Shown piece after piece: positions 51,534-61,428 of a DNA stretch of 64,000 bases. Origin of the DNA: Hyphomicrobiales bacterium (GTDB lineage Bacteria; Pseudomonadota; Alphaproteobacteria; Rhizobiales; Xanthobacteraceae); assembly GCA_016185205.1 (NCBI GenBank), contig JACPOA010000008.1:1-64000 (forward strand), given 5' to 3'. A model generated the notes under the pieces. That model saw only the letters and a program-made list of their open reading frames with translations. It was not told the origin of the DNA and made no database searches. Each line of letters starts with the position of its first letter. Position 1 is the first letter of the stretch. A program made the translations under genes and the position numbers.

Positions 51534-52514
51534 GTGGATAGACGCCATTTTGTCGCCGGCACCGCCGCCGCAGCAGCGGCCCTTGCCGTACGCCCCACCT
51601 TCGCCCAGGACGCTTACCCGTCCCGCGCCATCACGATCATCAACCCATTTCCGCCCGGCGGCGCCGTCGACGTCGTCGGCCGGCCTTTCGCGGCGGCACT
51701 CGAGCCGCTGGTCAAACAGCCCGTCGTAGTCGAAACCAAGGCTGGCGCCGCCGGCCAGGTTGGCGCGCAGGTCGCCGCCAATGCCAAGCCGGACGGCTAT
51801 ACGCTGCTCGCACACCTGCCCTCGATGTCCGGCTTTGAAGCGGTCGACAAGCTGTTCGGCCGCACGCCCAAGTTCACGCGTGCCGATTTCATCCCGATCG
51901 CGCGCCTCACCGAAGGCCCAATGGTGCTGGTGGTCAACGATCAGCAGCCCTACAAGGACATCAAGGAACTGGTCGACGACTGCAAGAAAAATCCCGACAA
52001 GTTGATTTTCAGCTCGTCCGGCCTTTACGGCGCGCTGCATTTGCCAGCCGCGCTGTTCATGAAAGCCGCCGGCATCAAGATGAGGCACCTGCCGACCAAT
52101 GGCGGCGGACCTGCATTAACGGCGATCCTCGGCAACAACTCGCAGGTGTTGGTGTCCTCTATCGCCGCCGCCAGCACGCAGATGAAGGCCGGAAAGTTGC
52201 GCGCGCTCGCCTGCTTCTCGCCTAAGCGCGCCACGTCGTTGCCGAACGTGCCTACATTGAAGGAACTCGGCTACGATGTTGAATTCTCGATCTGGGTCGG
52301 CCTGTTCGCGCCGAAGGGCACGCCGGCTGCGGTGATTGCAAAGTTGGGTGCAGAAACCAAGAAAATCGCGACCAGCGACCAATTCAAGACCATGATGACC
52401 AATCTCGGCGACGAGGTCGGCTATCTCGATCAGGCAGCTTTTGCCAAATTCTGGGACAAGGATGCCAAGCAGGTCGAGGCCGCCGTACAATCGATCGGCC
52501 TCGTGCAAGGATAA
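51534..52514 (+). CDS. Tripartite tricarboxylate transporter substrate-binding protein (Bug family), copy A
   Basis: 326 aa. Signal of twin-arginine type at the start (MDRRHFVAGTAAAAAALA), cleaved after TFA. Bug signatures: FPPGGAVDVVGRP (near 40-52) and the Gly-Ala-rich KAGAAGQVGAQVAA (near 68-82). Ligands in this family are carboxylates. GTG start with AGGAGG upstream. Highly similar to copy B just downstream. Confidence 0.94.
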   Translation: MDRRHFVAGTAAAAAALAVRPTFAQDAYPSRAITIINPFPPGGAVDVVGRPFAAALEPLVKQPVVVETKAGAAGQVGAQVAANAKPDGYTLLAHLPSMSGFEAVDKLFGRTPKFTRADFIPIARLTEGPMVLVVNDQQPYKDIKELVDDCKKNPDKLIFSSSGLYGALHLPAALFMKAAGIKMRHLPTNGGGPALTAILGNNSQVLVSSIAAASTQMKAGKLRALACFSPKRATSLPNVPTLKELGYDVEFSIWVGLFAPKGTPAAVIAKLGAETKKIATSDQFKTMMTNLGDEVGYLDQAAFAKFWDKDAKQVEAAVQSIGLVQG

Positions 52515-52612
52515 CGGAGCGAACACTCACCATTCGTGAAATGCCGCGCGCGTCACCATTCGGTGAGTGCGCGGCGTTCGGTTTTAATAGTCTGGACTAA
52601 ACTGACGACAGG

Positions 52613-52659
52613 CGCATGATCCCGAAAAGTGGGAACCGGTTTTCGGAAAAGATCATGCG
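52613..52659. repeat. CGCATGATC dispersed repeat between the two Bug genes
   Basis: CGCATGATC (52613-52621) and GATCATGCG (52651-52659) around CCCGAAAAGTGGGAACCGG and TTTTCGGAAAA, a clean 47-bp palindromic element and the best copy of the three in the window. Confidence 0.75.
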
Positions 52660-52681
52660 AAGAAAAATAAGGGAGGAACAC

Positions 52682-53662
52682 ATGGATCGGCGCACATTCG
52701 TCATCGGCACGACGGCAACCGCGACCGCCTTCGCGGCCGGACCGGCATTCGCGCAGGATGCCTTTCCCTCGCGCGCGGTCACCATCATCTGCGCATTTCC
52801 ACCGGGCGGCGCCAACGATATCGTGACGCGGCCGATCGCGGCGGCACTCGAACCGATTCTCAAGCAGCCTGTGGTGGTCGAGACCAAGGCCGGCGCCGGC
52901 GGCCAAGTCGGCGCGCAGGTCGCCGCCAGCGCCAAGCCGGACGGGTATACGCTGCTGTCGCATAACAACGGAATCTCCGGTTACGCGGAAGTCGACAAGC
53001 TGTTCGGGCGGCAACCGAAGACCACGCGTGCCGATTTCATTCCGCTGGCACGGCTGATCGCCGATCCGGTGCTGCTCGTCGTCAACGACCAGCAACCCTA
53101 CAAGACGCTGAAGGACTTCATCGACGACGCCAAGAAGCGTCCCGAAGCGATCGTCTACAGTTCGGGCGGCCTGTATGGCGCGACCCATCTGCCGGTGGCG
53201 ATTTTCGAGAAGGCTACGGGCATCCCGAAGCTCCGCCACCTGCCGACCAATGGCGGCGGGCCGGCCATCACCGCCTTGCTCGGCAACAACGCGCAGATGA
53301 GCACGCAGACCGTGTCGGCAACGCTGCAACACATCAAAGCCGGCAAGCTGCGCGCGCTGGCGTCGTTCGGCGGTGCACGCTCGAAAGTGCTGCCGGATGT
53401 CCCGACGTTGAAGGAGCTCGGCTACGACGCCGAATATTATCTGTGGGTCGGCATCTTCGCGCCGAAAGGAACGCCGGCCTCTGCCCTTGCCACGCTCAGC
53501 GCCGCCCTCGACAAAGCCGCGGCCTCCGATGTGTTCAAGAATGTCGTCAGCGGTCTCGGCCAGGAATTCGCCTATCTGAATGCCAAGGATTTCGAGGCAT
53601 TCTGGACGGCGGACGCCAAGCGCTCTGACGAAGCCGTGCAGTTGATCGGCAAGCAGGGATAG
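52682..53662 (+). CDS. Tripartite tricarboxylate transporter substrate-binding protein (Bug family), copy B
   Basis: 326 aa, same length and layout as copy A: RRTFVIGTTATATAFAAG signal, FPPGGANDIVTRP, and KAGAGGQVGAQVAA. The ATG at 52682 has GGGAGGA upstream; the in-frame region to 52616 is the repeat. Differences across the mid-region suggest ligand divergence. TctB follows 40 nt after. Confidence 0.94.
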   Translation: MDRRTFVIGTTATATAFAAGPAFAQDAFPSRAVTIICAFPPGGANDIVTRPIAAALEPILKQPVVVETKAGAGGQVGAQVAASAKPDGYTLLSHNNGISGYAEVDKLFGRQPKTTRADFIPLARLIADPVLLVVNDQQPYKTLKDFIDDAKKRPEAIVYSSGGLYGATHLPVAIFEKATGIPKLRHLPTNGGGPAITALLGNNAQMSTQTVSATLQHIKAGKLRALASFGGARSKVLPDVPTLKELGYDAEYYLWVGIFAPKGTPASALATLSAALDKAAASDVFKNVVSGLGQEFAYLNAKDFEAFWTADAKRSDEAVQLIGKQG

Positions 53663-53702
53663 CGGCTCCCACGACCTGCGGGAGAGAGGAAAATAACGGC
53701 AC

Positions 53703-54149
53703 ATGAATCTCCGTGCGGATCACGTGGCCGGCGCCACGTTCGTCATATTCGGCGCGGCGATCATCGCGTTGAGCGGCGATTTGCCGGTCGGGCGTTTGTC
53801 CATGCCCGGCTCCGGCTTCCTGCCCATGATCGTCGCCACCCTGACCATCGTGTTCGGTGCGGCGCTGGTGCTGCGCGCCGGCGAAAGCGGACGGTTTTCG
53901 GAAGTCGACTGGACCGACGGCAAACACGCCGCGATGGTGACCATCATCACTATCGCGGCCATCTCGCTTTATACTTATCTCGGCTACATCATCACCATGA
54001 CGCTGATGGTGATTGCGCTGCTGGTCTTGATCGAGCGGCGCAATCCGCTGCGCGCCGCCGCCTACGGCGCGACCCTCGTCTTGGTCACTTATGCTTGTTT
54101 CGTCCTTCTGCTCAAGACGCCGCTGCCGGCAAGTCCCTTCAGTTATTAG
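53703..54149 (+). CDS. tctB: Tripartite tricarboxylate transporter small membrane subunit (TctB)
   Basis: 148 aa with four hydrophobic segments (VAGATFVIFGAAIIAL, MIVATLTIVFGAALVL, the ISLYTYLGYIITMTL region and a last one near 125-140). It pairs with TctA, which follows 6 nt later. TctB is required for the secondary transport in known systems. Confidence 0.9.
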   Translation: MNLRADHVAGATFVIFGAAIIALSGDLPVGRLSMPGSGFLPMIVATLTIVFGAALVLRAGESGRFSEVDWTDGKHAAMVTIITIAAISLYTYLGYIITMTLMVIALLVLIERRNPLRAAAYGATLVLVTYACFVLLLKTPLPASPFSY

Positions 54150-54155
54150 GACGAC

Positions 54156-55688
54156 ATGGAAAGCACTCTCCTTAGTCTTGCGCATGGATTTGCCGTCGCG
54201 TTTCAGCCGGACAATCTCTGGTACGCTTTTCTCGGCTGCCTGGTCGGCACGCTGGTCGGCGTGCTGCCGGGCATCGGGCCTTTGTCGGGCATCTCGATCC
54301 TGCTGCCGGTGACCTTCGGGCTCAACGCCACGCAGGCGGTGATCATGCTGGCCGGCATCTATTACGGCTCGCAATATGGCGGCTCGACCACTTCGATCCT
54401 GATGCGGATTCCTGGCGAGGCTTCGTCAGTGATGACCTGTATCGACGGCAACGCCATGGCCAGGAAAGGCCGCGCCGGCGCCGCGCTCTGTATCGCCGCA
54501 GTGGGGTCCTTCGTTGCCGGCACGTTCGGCGTGATCATGCTGACTTTGGTCGCGCCGCCGCTCGCCACCATCGCCTTGCGGTTCGGCCCGCCGGAATACA
54601 CCGCCCTGCTGGTGCTCGGCCTGATCTTCCTCGCTTATATGTCGTCGACCTCGCTGGTGCGAACTCTGCTGATGGCCTGCATCGGGCTACTGCTCGGCAT
54701 GATCGGTATCGACAACATGACCGGCCATTTCCGATACAGCTTCGACCTCGCCGAACTCGGCGACGGCATCGGCATCGTGCCGGTGGCGGTCGGCCTGTTC
54801 GGCCTCGGTGAAATCCTGTCGACGCCGAGCCACAAGGTGCGCGGCGAAGTGATTTCACCGAAATTCCGCGAACTGTTGCCGAACCGGCAGGAATGGGGCG
54901 AATCGGTCATGCCGATCGCGCGCGGCAGCGTGCTCGGTTTCATCATCGGCATTATTCCGGGCTCCGCGCACATCATTTCCAGCTTCCTGTCCTACGCTTT
55001 GGAAAAGCGCGTCTCCAAGCATCCGGAAGAATTCGGCAAGGGCGCGGTCGCCGGCGTTGCCGGCCCGGAATCGGCGAACAACGCCGCTTCGACCGGCGCT
55101 TTCGTGCCGATGCTGTCGCTCGGCATTCCGACCGGACCGATCACCGCGGTACTGATTGGCGCGCTCATGATCCATGGCGTACCGGCCGGGCCGCAGCTCG
55201 TCACCGAACACCCCGACCTGTTCTGGGGCTTCGTCGCCTCGATGTATGTCGGCAATCTGATGCTGCTGGCGCTCAACCTGCCGCTGGTGAGCGTGTTCGT
55301 CACCGTGCTGCGCATTCCCTACGCCTATCTCTACCCGCTGATCATCATGTTCTGCATCGTCGGCGTCTACGAGGTCAGCCACTCGATCGTCGACGTCTAT
55401 ATCATGCTGATCATGGGCGTGCTCGGTTACGGCTTACGCAAATTTAACTTCGATCCAGCGCCGCTGGTGCTCGGTCTGGTGATCGCGCCGCTGCTCGAGC
55501 AGAGCCTGCGCCAGTCGCTGATCATGTCGAACGGCAATTATTTCATCTTCTTCAGCCGCCCGATCGCGCTCGGCCTGCTGATCGTATGCGCCGTCCTGCT
55601 GGCGCTGTCGGCGCTCGCCTTCGCGCTCAAGCGCAAGGACTGGCGCGCCAAGCTGGCCGAGGCGGAAGCCGGCGAAGCGCAGGGCTAG
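54156..55688 (+). CDS. tctA: Tripartite tricarboxylate transporter large membrane subunit (TctA)
   Basis: 510 aa polytopic membrane protein, normal TctA length. Signature parts: VGTLVGVLPGIGPLSGISIL (near 28-47), YYGSQYGGSTTSILMRIPGE (near 69-88) and a second GIPTGP-type motif (near 325). AGGA upstream of the ATG. Last gene of the cyclase-Bug-Bug-TctB-TctA set and convergent with the DUF2189 gene (17-nt gap). Confidence 0.95.
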   Translation: MESTLLSLAHGFAVAFQPDNLWYAFLGCLVGTLVGVLPGIGPLSGISILLPVTFGLNATQAVIMLAGIYYGSQYGGSTTSILMRIPGEASSVMTCIDGNAMARKGRAGAALCIAAVGSFVAGTFGVIMLTLVAPPLATIALRFGPPEYTALLVLGLIFLAYMSSTSLVRTLLMACIGLLLGMIGIDNMTGHFRYSFDLAELGDGIGIVPVAVGLFGLGEILSTPSHKVRGEVISPKFRELLPNRQEWGESVMPIARGSVLGFIIGIIPGSAHIISSFLSYALEKRVSKHPEEFGKGAVAGVAGPESANNAASTGAFVPMLSLGIPTGPITAVLIGALMIHGVPAGPQLVTEHPDLFWGFVASMYVGNLMLLALNLPLVSVFVTVLRIPYAYLYPLIIMFCIVGVYEVSHSIVDVYIMLIMGVLGYGLRKFNFDPAPLVLGLVIAPLLEQSLRQSLIMSNGNYFIFFSRPIALGLLIVCAVLLALSALAFALKRKDWRAKLAEAEAGEAQG

Positions 55689-55705
55689 GACGTTACGCCG
55701 CCGGG

Positions 55706-56605
55706 CTATTTTTTTCCCCAGGGGAACAGCGCGGCGGGGAAATCGGCCGCGTAACGCCGTTCTTGCGCGCGCGGACGCAGTTGCGGACGCGGGCTGGCAT
55801 CGGCTTCGACCACCTTGCGATAGAGATGCCAGGTCGAATGGCCGAGCACCGGCAACACCACCGTCAGGCCGAGAAAGAATGGCAGCAAGCCGATCACCAG
55901 CAGCACGGCGACGATCAAGCCCCACACCGCCATGGTCAGTGGGTTCTTTATAACCGCCTGGATCGACGTCAACAGCGCGACGGCCGCGCCGACGTCGCGA
56001 TCGACCAGCAGCGGAAACGACACCACGCCGATCGTCAGCGCCAGCGCGGCAAACAGCAGTCCGACGCCATTGCCCACGATGATGAGATTCCAGCCGGCCG
56101 GCGTGGTCAGCACGTCGTGCGCGAACTGCCCGAGCGAGGTCGGCGACGCGTAGCCGAAATTCGCCACATAGATGGCATCGGCGACCGCGATCCAGATGCC
56201 GAACACCACGAGCAGCAGGCAGCCCAGCGCCGCGATGGCGCCGATCGAGGAGGATTGCAGCACGTCGAAAGCGTGGCTTGCCGAGCTTTCCAGTCCGGCT
56301 TCGCGCCGCCGGCTCAATTCGTAAAGCCCGAGCGCGGCAAACGGCCCGACCAGCGCGAAACCGCTCGCCAGCGGATAGACCAGCGGCAGAAACGGATAGC
56401 CGAAGGCGAGCCACGCCAGCACCAGGCCGATGACGGGATAGACCGCGCAGAGAAATATCGCATGCGTCGGCATCGCATAGAAATCGTCGATGCCCTTGGC
56501 CAGCGCATCCTGGTGCAAACCCGGGCGCGCCGCAAAAGTTCCGCACGCGCTCACGCCCACAGACGCGCGCCGCCGAGCCACTTGTAGAAAGGTTGTGGGA
56601 GGCAC
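55706..56605 (-). CDS. DUF2189 family membrane protein
   Basis: 299 aa with about six hydrophobic segments, DUF2189-like opening at ALAKGIDDFYAMPTHAIFL (near 35-53). Function unknown. GTG start at 56605 lacks a strong ribosome site; a later GTG at 56554 or another start just before the family region is possible. Six nt separate the stop of the EAL gene (56612) from this start. Confidence 0.82.
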   Translation of the reverse strand: MPPTTFLQVARRRASVGVSACGTFAARPGLHQDALAKGIDDFYAMPTHAIFLCAVYPVIGLVLAWLAFGYPFLPLVYPLASGFALVGPFAALGLYELSRRREAGLESSASHAFDVLQSSSIGAIAALGCLLLVVFGIWIAVADAIYVANFGYASPTSLGQFAHDVLTTPAGWNLIIVGNGVGLLFAALALTIGVVSFPLLVDRDVGAAVALLTSIQAVIKNPLTMAVWGLIVAVLLVIGLLPFFLGLTVVLPVLGHSTWHLYRKVVEADASPRPQLRPRAQERRYAADFPAALFPWGKK

Positions 56606-56611
56606 GGGGGA

Positions 56612-57475
56612 TCAGCCCTTGACGTAGGCCATGCCGCGCACTGGCTGCGCCACCGGCGCATCCTTCATCATGCGCTTGCTCATCAGGCCGATGAGCTGGC
56701 TCTTCGGCATCGGCTTGGCGTACAGATAGCCCTGCCCGACATTGACGCCGATGCCTTGCAGCTTGTGGCTCTCGTGGACGGTCTCGATGCCTTCCGCCAC
56801 GGTCTTGAGGCCGAAGCGCTTACTCAATTCGACAATGGTCTCGCACAGGCCGGCATTGAGTTGATCGTGATCGCAGTTCATCACATAGCTGCGGTCGATC
56901 TTCAGCTCGCTGAACGGCAATTGCTTCAGGCGCGCCAGCGAGGAATAGCCGGCACCGAAATCGTCGAGCGCAAGCGTGCAGTTGAGCTCGCGCAATTCGC
57001 CGGCGACGTTATTGGCGAGATTGAGATCGTGGATGATCTGGTCCTCGGTCACTTCCAGCACCATGCCGGGCCAGTTGGCCGCGCGCGGCCGCGCTTCGCG
57101 CAGCATGCGCGTGATCGGCAACTTGACGAAAGCCGACACCGGTACGTTGACGGCGAACTTCATCGAGATTCCGGCTTCGTTGAAGATGTCCCAGTCGCCG
57201 AGCGCGGTCAGGATCACCTGCTCGGTGAGCGCGTGCAGGTCCTCTTCGTTGGCGTCGGGCAGAAAGAAAAATGGCGCCACCACGCCGCGCGTAGGATGAC
57301 GCGCGCGCACCAGCGCTTCGGCGCCGATCAGCCGCATGGTCTTGAGCTCGATCTTGGGCTGATACCAGAGCTCGAACCAGTTGCGCTTGAGCACCTCGCC
57401 GAGCGGAATCTTCGCTTTCGGATCGGCGAAAGGCGCCGGCTCCGAGGCGAACAGATTGCGCAAGCCCTTGAGCAT
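56612..57475 (-). CDS. EAL-domain cyclic-di-GMP phosphodiesterase
   Basis: 287 aa, a stand-alone EAL domain without a visible sensor or membrane domain. Catalytic set present: EALVR, the Asn of AVNVP, EVTE, DDFGAGYSS (usual DDFGTGYSS), LKIDRSYV and AEGIET. It should hydrolyse cyclic di-GMP to pGpG. The ATG at 57475 was chosen; a TTG at 57544 would extend the N-terminus by 23 residues without support. Sits next to DUF2189. Confidence 0.88.
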   Translation of the reverse strand: MLKGLRNLFASEPAPFADPKAKIPLGEVLKRNWFELWYQPKIELKTMRLIGAEALVRARHPTRGVVAPFFFLPDANEEDLHALTEQVILTALGDWDIFNEAGISMKFAVNVPVSAFVKLPITRMLREARPRAANWPGMVLEVTEDQIIHDLNLANNVAGELRELNCTLALDDFGAGYSSLARLKQLPFSELKIDRSYVMNCDHDQLNAGLCETIVELSKRFGLKTVAEGIETVHESHKLQGIGVNVGQGYLYAKPMPKSQLIGLMSKRMMKDAPVAQPVRGMAYVKG

Positions 57476-57615
57476 TTCGACAATCCACAGATCGAGCGCG
57501 CTTAATGCGTGATAAGAGATTTTTATAATGGCACTCGCCGCCAAGCGGTTAATGGCTACCAGCGGATGGTGAATATGCCTTGCGAAAGGTTATCGGGATC
57601 GGGAGAATCTTACCG

Positions 57616-57727
57616 GTCATTCCGGGGCGCGCGTAGCGCGAACCCGGAATCCAGGGGCAACACGAAAGGCATCGATCGTATCTCTAGATTCCGGGCCCGC
57701 GAGCTTCGCTCGCGTCCCCGAACGACT
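57616..57727. repeat. Palindromic dispersed element (GTCATTCCGGGG type)
   Basis: GTCATTCCGGGG...ACCCGGAATCCAG (57617-57653) and CTAGATTCCGGGCCC...CGCGTCCCCG (57684-57720) are inverted halves around a short loop. It fills the gap between the EF-G-like gene and the EAL gene, both on the minus strand. Confidence 0.65.
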
Positions 57728-57732
57728 GGGGC

Positions 57733-59781
57733 CTACTCCGCCGCCTTCCTCGCCGCGATGATCTGGTCGGCGGTGCGGCCGGTCAGCTCGGCCATGTGGT
57801 CGAACCGGTAGGTGAAGGAGCCGACGCCGGCGGTGGCCGAGCGCACCTCGATGATGAGATCGCCGATCTCGGCTTCCGCCATCTGCGCGCGCACGGTGTC
57901 CCAGCCTGGCCAGCCCTCGCGCGTGTCGAAGCCGAGGATCTGCCCGCGCCGGCCCGACAGGATGGCGTTCATCTTGGCGGTGGCGTCGCTCGGGCAGACG
58001 ATCTCGACCAGATGGATCGGCTCCAGCAGCACCGGCTGGCACTGCGGCAGGCCTTCCACGATGCCTATGCGGCCGGCGGTACGGAACGCCATGTCGGAGG
58101 AATCCACCGTATGGTAGGAGCCGTCGACCAGCGCCACCGCCAGATCGACCACCGGGAAGCCGAGCGGGCCGTGCTTGAGCCCGTCGATGACGCCCTCCTC
58201 CACCGCCGGGATGTAATTGCGCGGCACCACGCCGCCGGTGATCTTGTCCTCGAACTTGAAGCCGGAGCCGCGCGGCAGCGGCCTGATCTCCAGCACCGTG
58301 TCGCCGAACTGGCCGTGGCCGCCGGACTGCTTCTTGTGGCGGCCACGGATGCTGATCGGCTTGCGGATGGTTTCGCGATAGCCGACGGTCGGCGGCCGCG
58401 TCGTCACCGGCACCGCGTAACGGTCGCCGAGCCGCTCGGCCGCCACGCGCAGATGCATTTCGCCCTGGCCCCAGATCACGATCTCGTGGCTCTCGGCGTT
58501 ATGATCGACGCGCAGCGAGGGGTCCTCCTCGGTCAGCTTGGTGAAGGCGGCGCCGAGTTTGACGTCGTCCTTGCGCTCCTTGGCGTGCACCGCGATGGCG
58601 AGCACCGGCGCATAGGGCTTCACCTCGATCAGCGAAGCGTGCGCCTGCTTGCCGGTCGACAGCGTATCGCCGGTCTTGGCGTGATCGAGCTTGCCGAACC
58701 CGACGGTTTCGCCGGCGATGGCCTGGCCGCGCTTGTCGAAGTGCTGACCCATCAGCTTGAACACGGCGGCCACGCGCCCGGCTTCGCCAGCGGGCGTATT
58801 GAAGGTGGTGCCGTCGCCGGCCTGGCCCGCCAGCAGACGGGCGACCGACATCTTGCCGCCGTGGGTGGTGTGGAAGGTCTTGAGCACCAGCGCCACCGCG
58901 TCGCTGCCGGCCTTGACGCCGAGACGCGCCGCCGTTTCCGCGACCGTCGGCGCCTCGTGCCGCAACGCCTTGAGCAGGCGCAGTACGCCGTTCGAGCGCG
59001 TGGCGCAGCCGAGCAGCACCGGACAGACGATGCGGTCGCGCAATTCCTTGGCGAGATCGTCGAACACCTTGTCGCGCGGCGGCTGGATGTCCTCGAGCAA
59101 CTGCTCCATCAGCTCGTCGTCGTGATCGGCGAGCGTCTCCAGCATGGTGAAGCGCGCTTCCTTCTCGCGATCGAGATCCTCGCCCTTGAGCTCGACGATC
59201 TGCGACGGCGCGTATTCCTTGTAGACAAAGGCGCGTTCGAGCGCGAGATCGACGAAGCCGGCGATGAGCTCGCCGTTCCAGATCGGAATTTGACGCAGCA
59301 GCAGCGGCACGCGCGAGGCCGGCTGCAACAGCTTGAGCGTCTCGCGCACGCGCTTGTCGGCCTTGTCGATCTTGTTGAGGAACAGGAAGTGCGGAATGTT
59401 CTGGTCTTCCAGCTCGCGCAGGATCAATTGCAGCTGCGGCACCTTCTTCTCGTCGGCCTCGCAGACCACGACCGCCGCGTCGACCGCGGGCAGCACGCTG
59501 CGCATGTCGTGGATGAATTCGATCGAACCGGGGCAATCGATGAACGTATAGCTGTCGTCCATGAAAGTGGTGGTGGCGAAGGTCGCCTCCACGCTCATCT
59601 TGTGATGGCGGGCTTCCTTGCTGGCGTCGCCGACCGTGGTGCCCGCCTCGGTGGTACCTTGCCGCTGCACCGCGCCGGTGCGGGCGAGAATTGCTTCTAA
59701 AAGAGTCGTCTTGCCGCTCTGGAATGGGCCCACCAGCGCAATGCACCGGGGACCCTTGGGATTCGCGCCATTTGTTCCCAT
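57733..59781 (-). CDS. EF-G-like translational GTPase with atypical G motifs
   Basis: 682 aa with the full elongation-factor G domain order (G domain, domains II-V; YIPAVEEGVIDGLKHGPLGF near 565). G1 reads GPFQSGKT (near 18-25) where EF-G has GHVDHGKT, and G3 reads DCPGSIEF where canonical factors have DTPGHVDF, so the catalytic His is Ser. G4 NKIDK is normal. It is therefore probably an EF-G paralogue rather than housekeeping FusA. The ATG at 59781 has GGGAGG upstream; the in-frame extension to 59895 is rejected. Confidence 0.9.
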   Translation of the reverse strand: MGTNGANPKGPRCIALVGPFQSGKTTLLEAILARTGAVQRQGTTEAGTTVGDASKEARHHKMSVEATFATTTFMDDSYTFIDCPGSIEFIHDMRSVLPAVDAAVVVCEADEKKVPQLQLILRELEDQNIPHFLFLNKIDKADKRVRETLKLLQPASRVPLLLRQIPIWNGELIAGFVDLALERAFVYKEYAPSQIVELKGEDLDREKEARFTMLETLADHDDELMEQLLEDIQPPRDKVFDDLAKELRDRIVCPVLLGCATRSNGVLRLLKALRHEAPTVAETAARLGVKAGSDAVALVLKTFHTTHGGKMSVARLLAGQAGDGTTFNTPAGEAGRVAAVFKLMGQHFDKRGQAIAGETVGFGKLDHAKTGDTLSTGKQAHASLIEVKPYAPVLAIAVHAKERKDDVKLGAAFTKLTEEDPSLRVDHNAESHEIVIWGQGEMHLRVAAERLGDRYAVPVTTRPPTVGYRETIRKPISIRGRHKKQSGGHGQFGDTVLEIRPLPRGSGFKFEDKITGGVVPRNYIPAVEEGVIDGLKHGPLGFPVVDLAVALVDGSYHTVDSSDMAFRTAGRIGIVEGLPQCQPVLLEPIHLVEIVCPSDATAKMNAILSGRRGQILGFDTREGWPGWDTVRAQMAEAEIGDLIIEVRSATAGVGSFTYRFDHMAELTGRTADQIIAARKAAE

Positions 59782-59899
59782 AAATACCTCCCTTGCCGGC
59801 CGGGAGGTCGGACCTGGTTTCCCGGCCCTTTCAAGTATCGTCTCAGGTGGAGACGAGACTGGCAAGGGGCGGCGCACGCATGCGGGCGCGACCAATTGT

Positions 59900-59915
59900 A
59901 TTGATTTGTATCAAT
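59900..59915. promoter_or_regulatory. Short inverted repeat upstream of the EF-G-like gene
   Basis: ATTGAT (59900-59905) and ATCAAT (59910-59915) around TTGT, in an AT-rich spot about 120 nt upstream of the EF-G-like start. Operator-like, regulator unknown. Confidence 0.35.
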
Positions 59916-59981
59916 GCTCGCGGCAGCAAGTTCCGCCTGTCAGTTGCCGAAGCGGAGGCGCGCGCAATTCGCTCTGTCTTT

Positions 59982-60007
59982 CCCTCTCCCCGCAAGCGGG
60001 GCGAGGG
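59982..60007 (-). terminator. GC hairpin after the aspartate aminotransferase gene
   Basis: CCCTCTCCCCGC (59982-59993) pairs with GCGGGGCGAGGG (59996-60007) with one mismatch and a 2-nt loop, 12 nt beyond the stop of the minus-strand aminotransferase gene. A short T-rich context follows on that strand; terminator or stabilising hairpin. Confidence 0.55.
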
Positions 60008-60018
60008 AAGAAGAAGAG

Positions 60019-61239
<1,221 letters not shown>

Positions 61240-61357
61240 TCATGCCGCTACGGTCACGATTGCCCCTGTCGTAATGCCCGAGGCCGAGTCCAGCAAGGGG
61301 CCCTTTGTTGAAGAAAATCGATGGCAGATATCTACTTCCGCTATCGGTCGCGGCCCC

Positions 61358-61387
61358 CCGAAGCCGTCTGCAAACCTTAGGCTTCGG
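61358..61387. repeat. Perfect hairpin upstream of the PAP2 gene
   Basis: CCGAAGCC (61358-61365) and GGCTTCGG (61380-61387), 8-bp arms around a 14-nt loop, in the 204-nt gap between the divergent aminotransferase and PAP2 genes. Role unknown. Confidence 0.4.
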
Positions 61388-61428
61388 CGGCCTTCTCGGG
61401 ACCGGGTTAACCGGGGGGCAACCGTCAG

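Noticed and set aside
57796-59700. A 634-codon plus-strand frame opposite the EF-G-like gene
   Set aside because: Antisense shadow; composition is typical of a reversed GC-rich coding strand.
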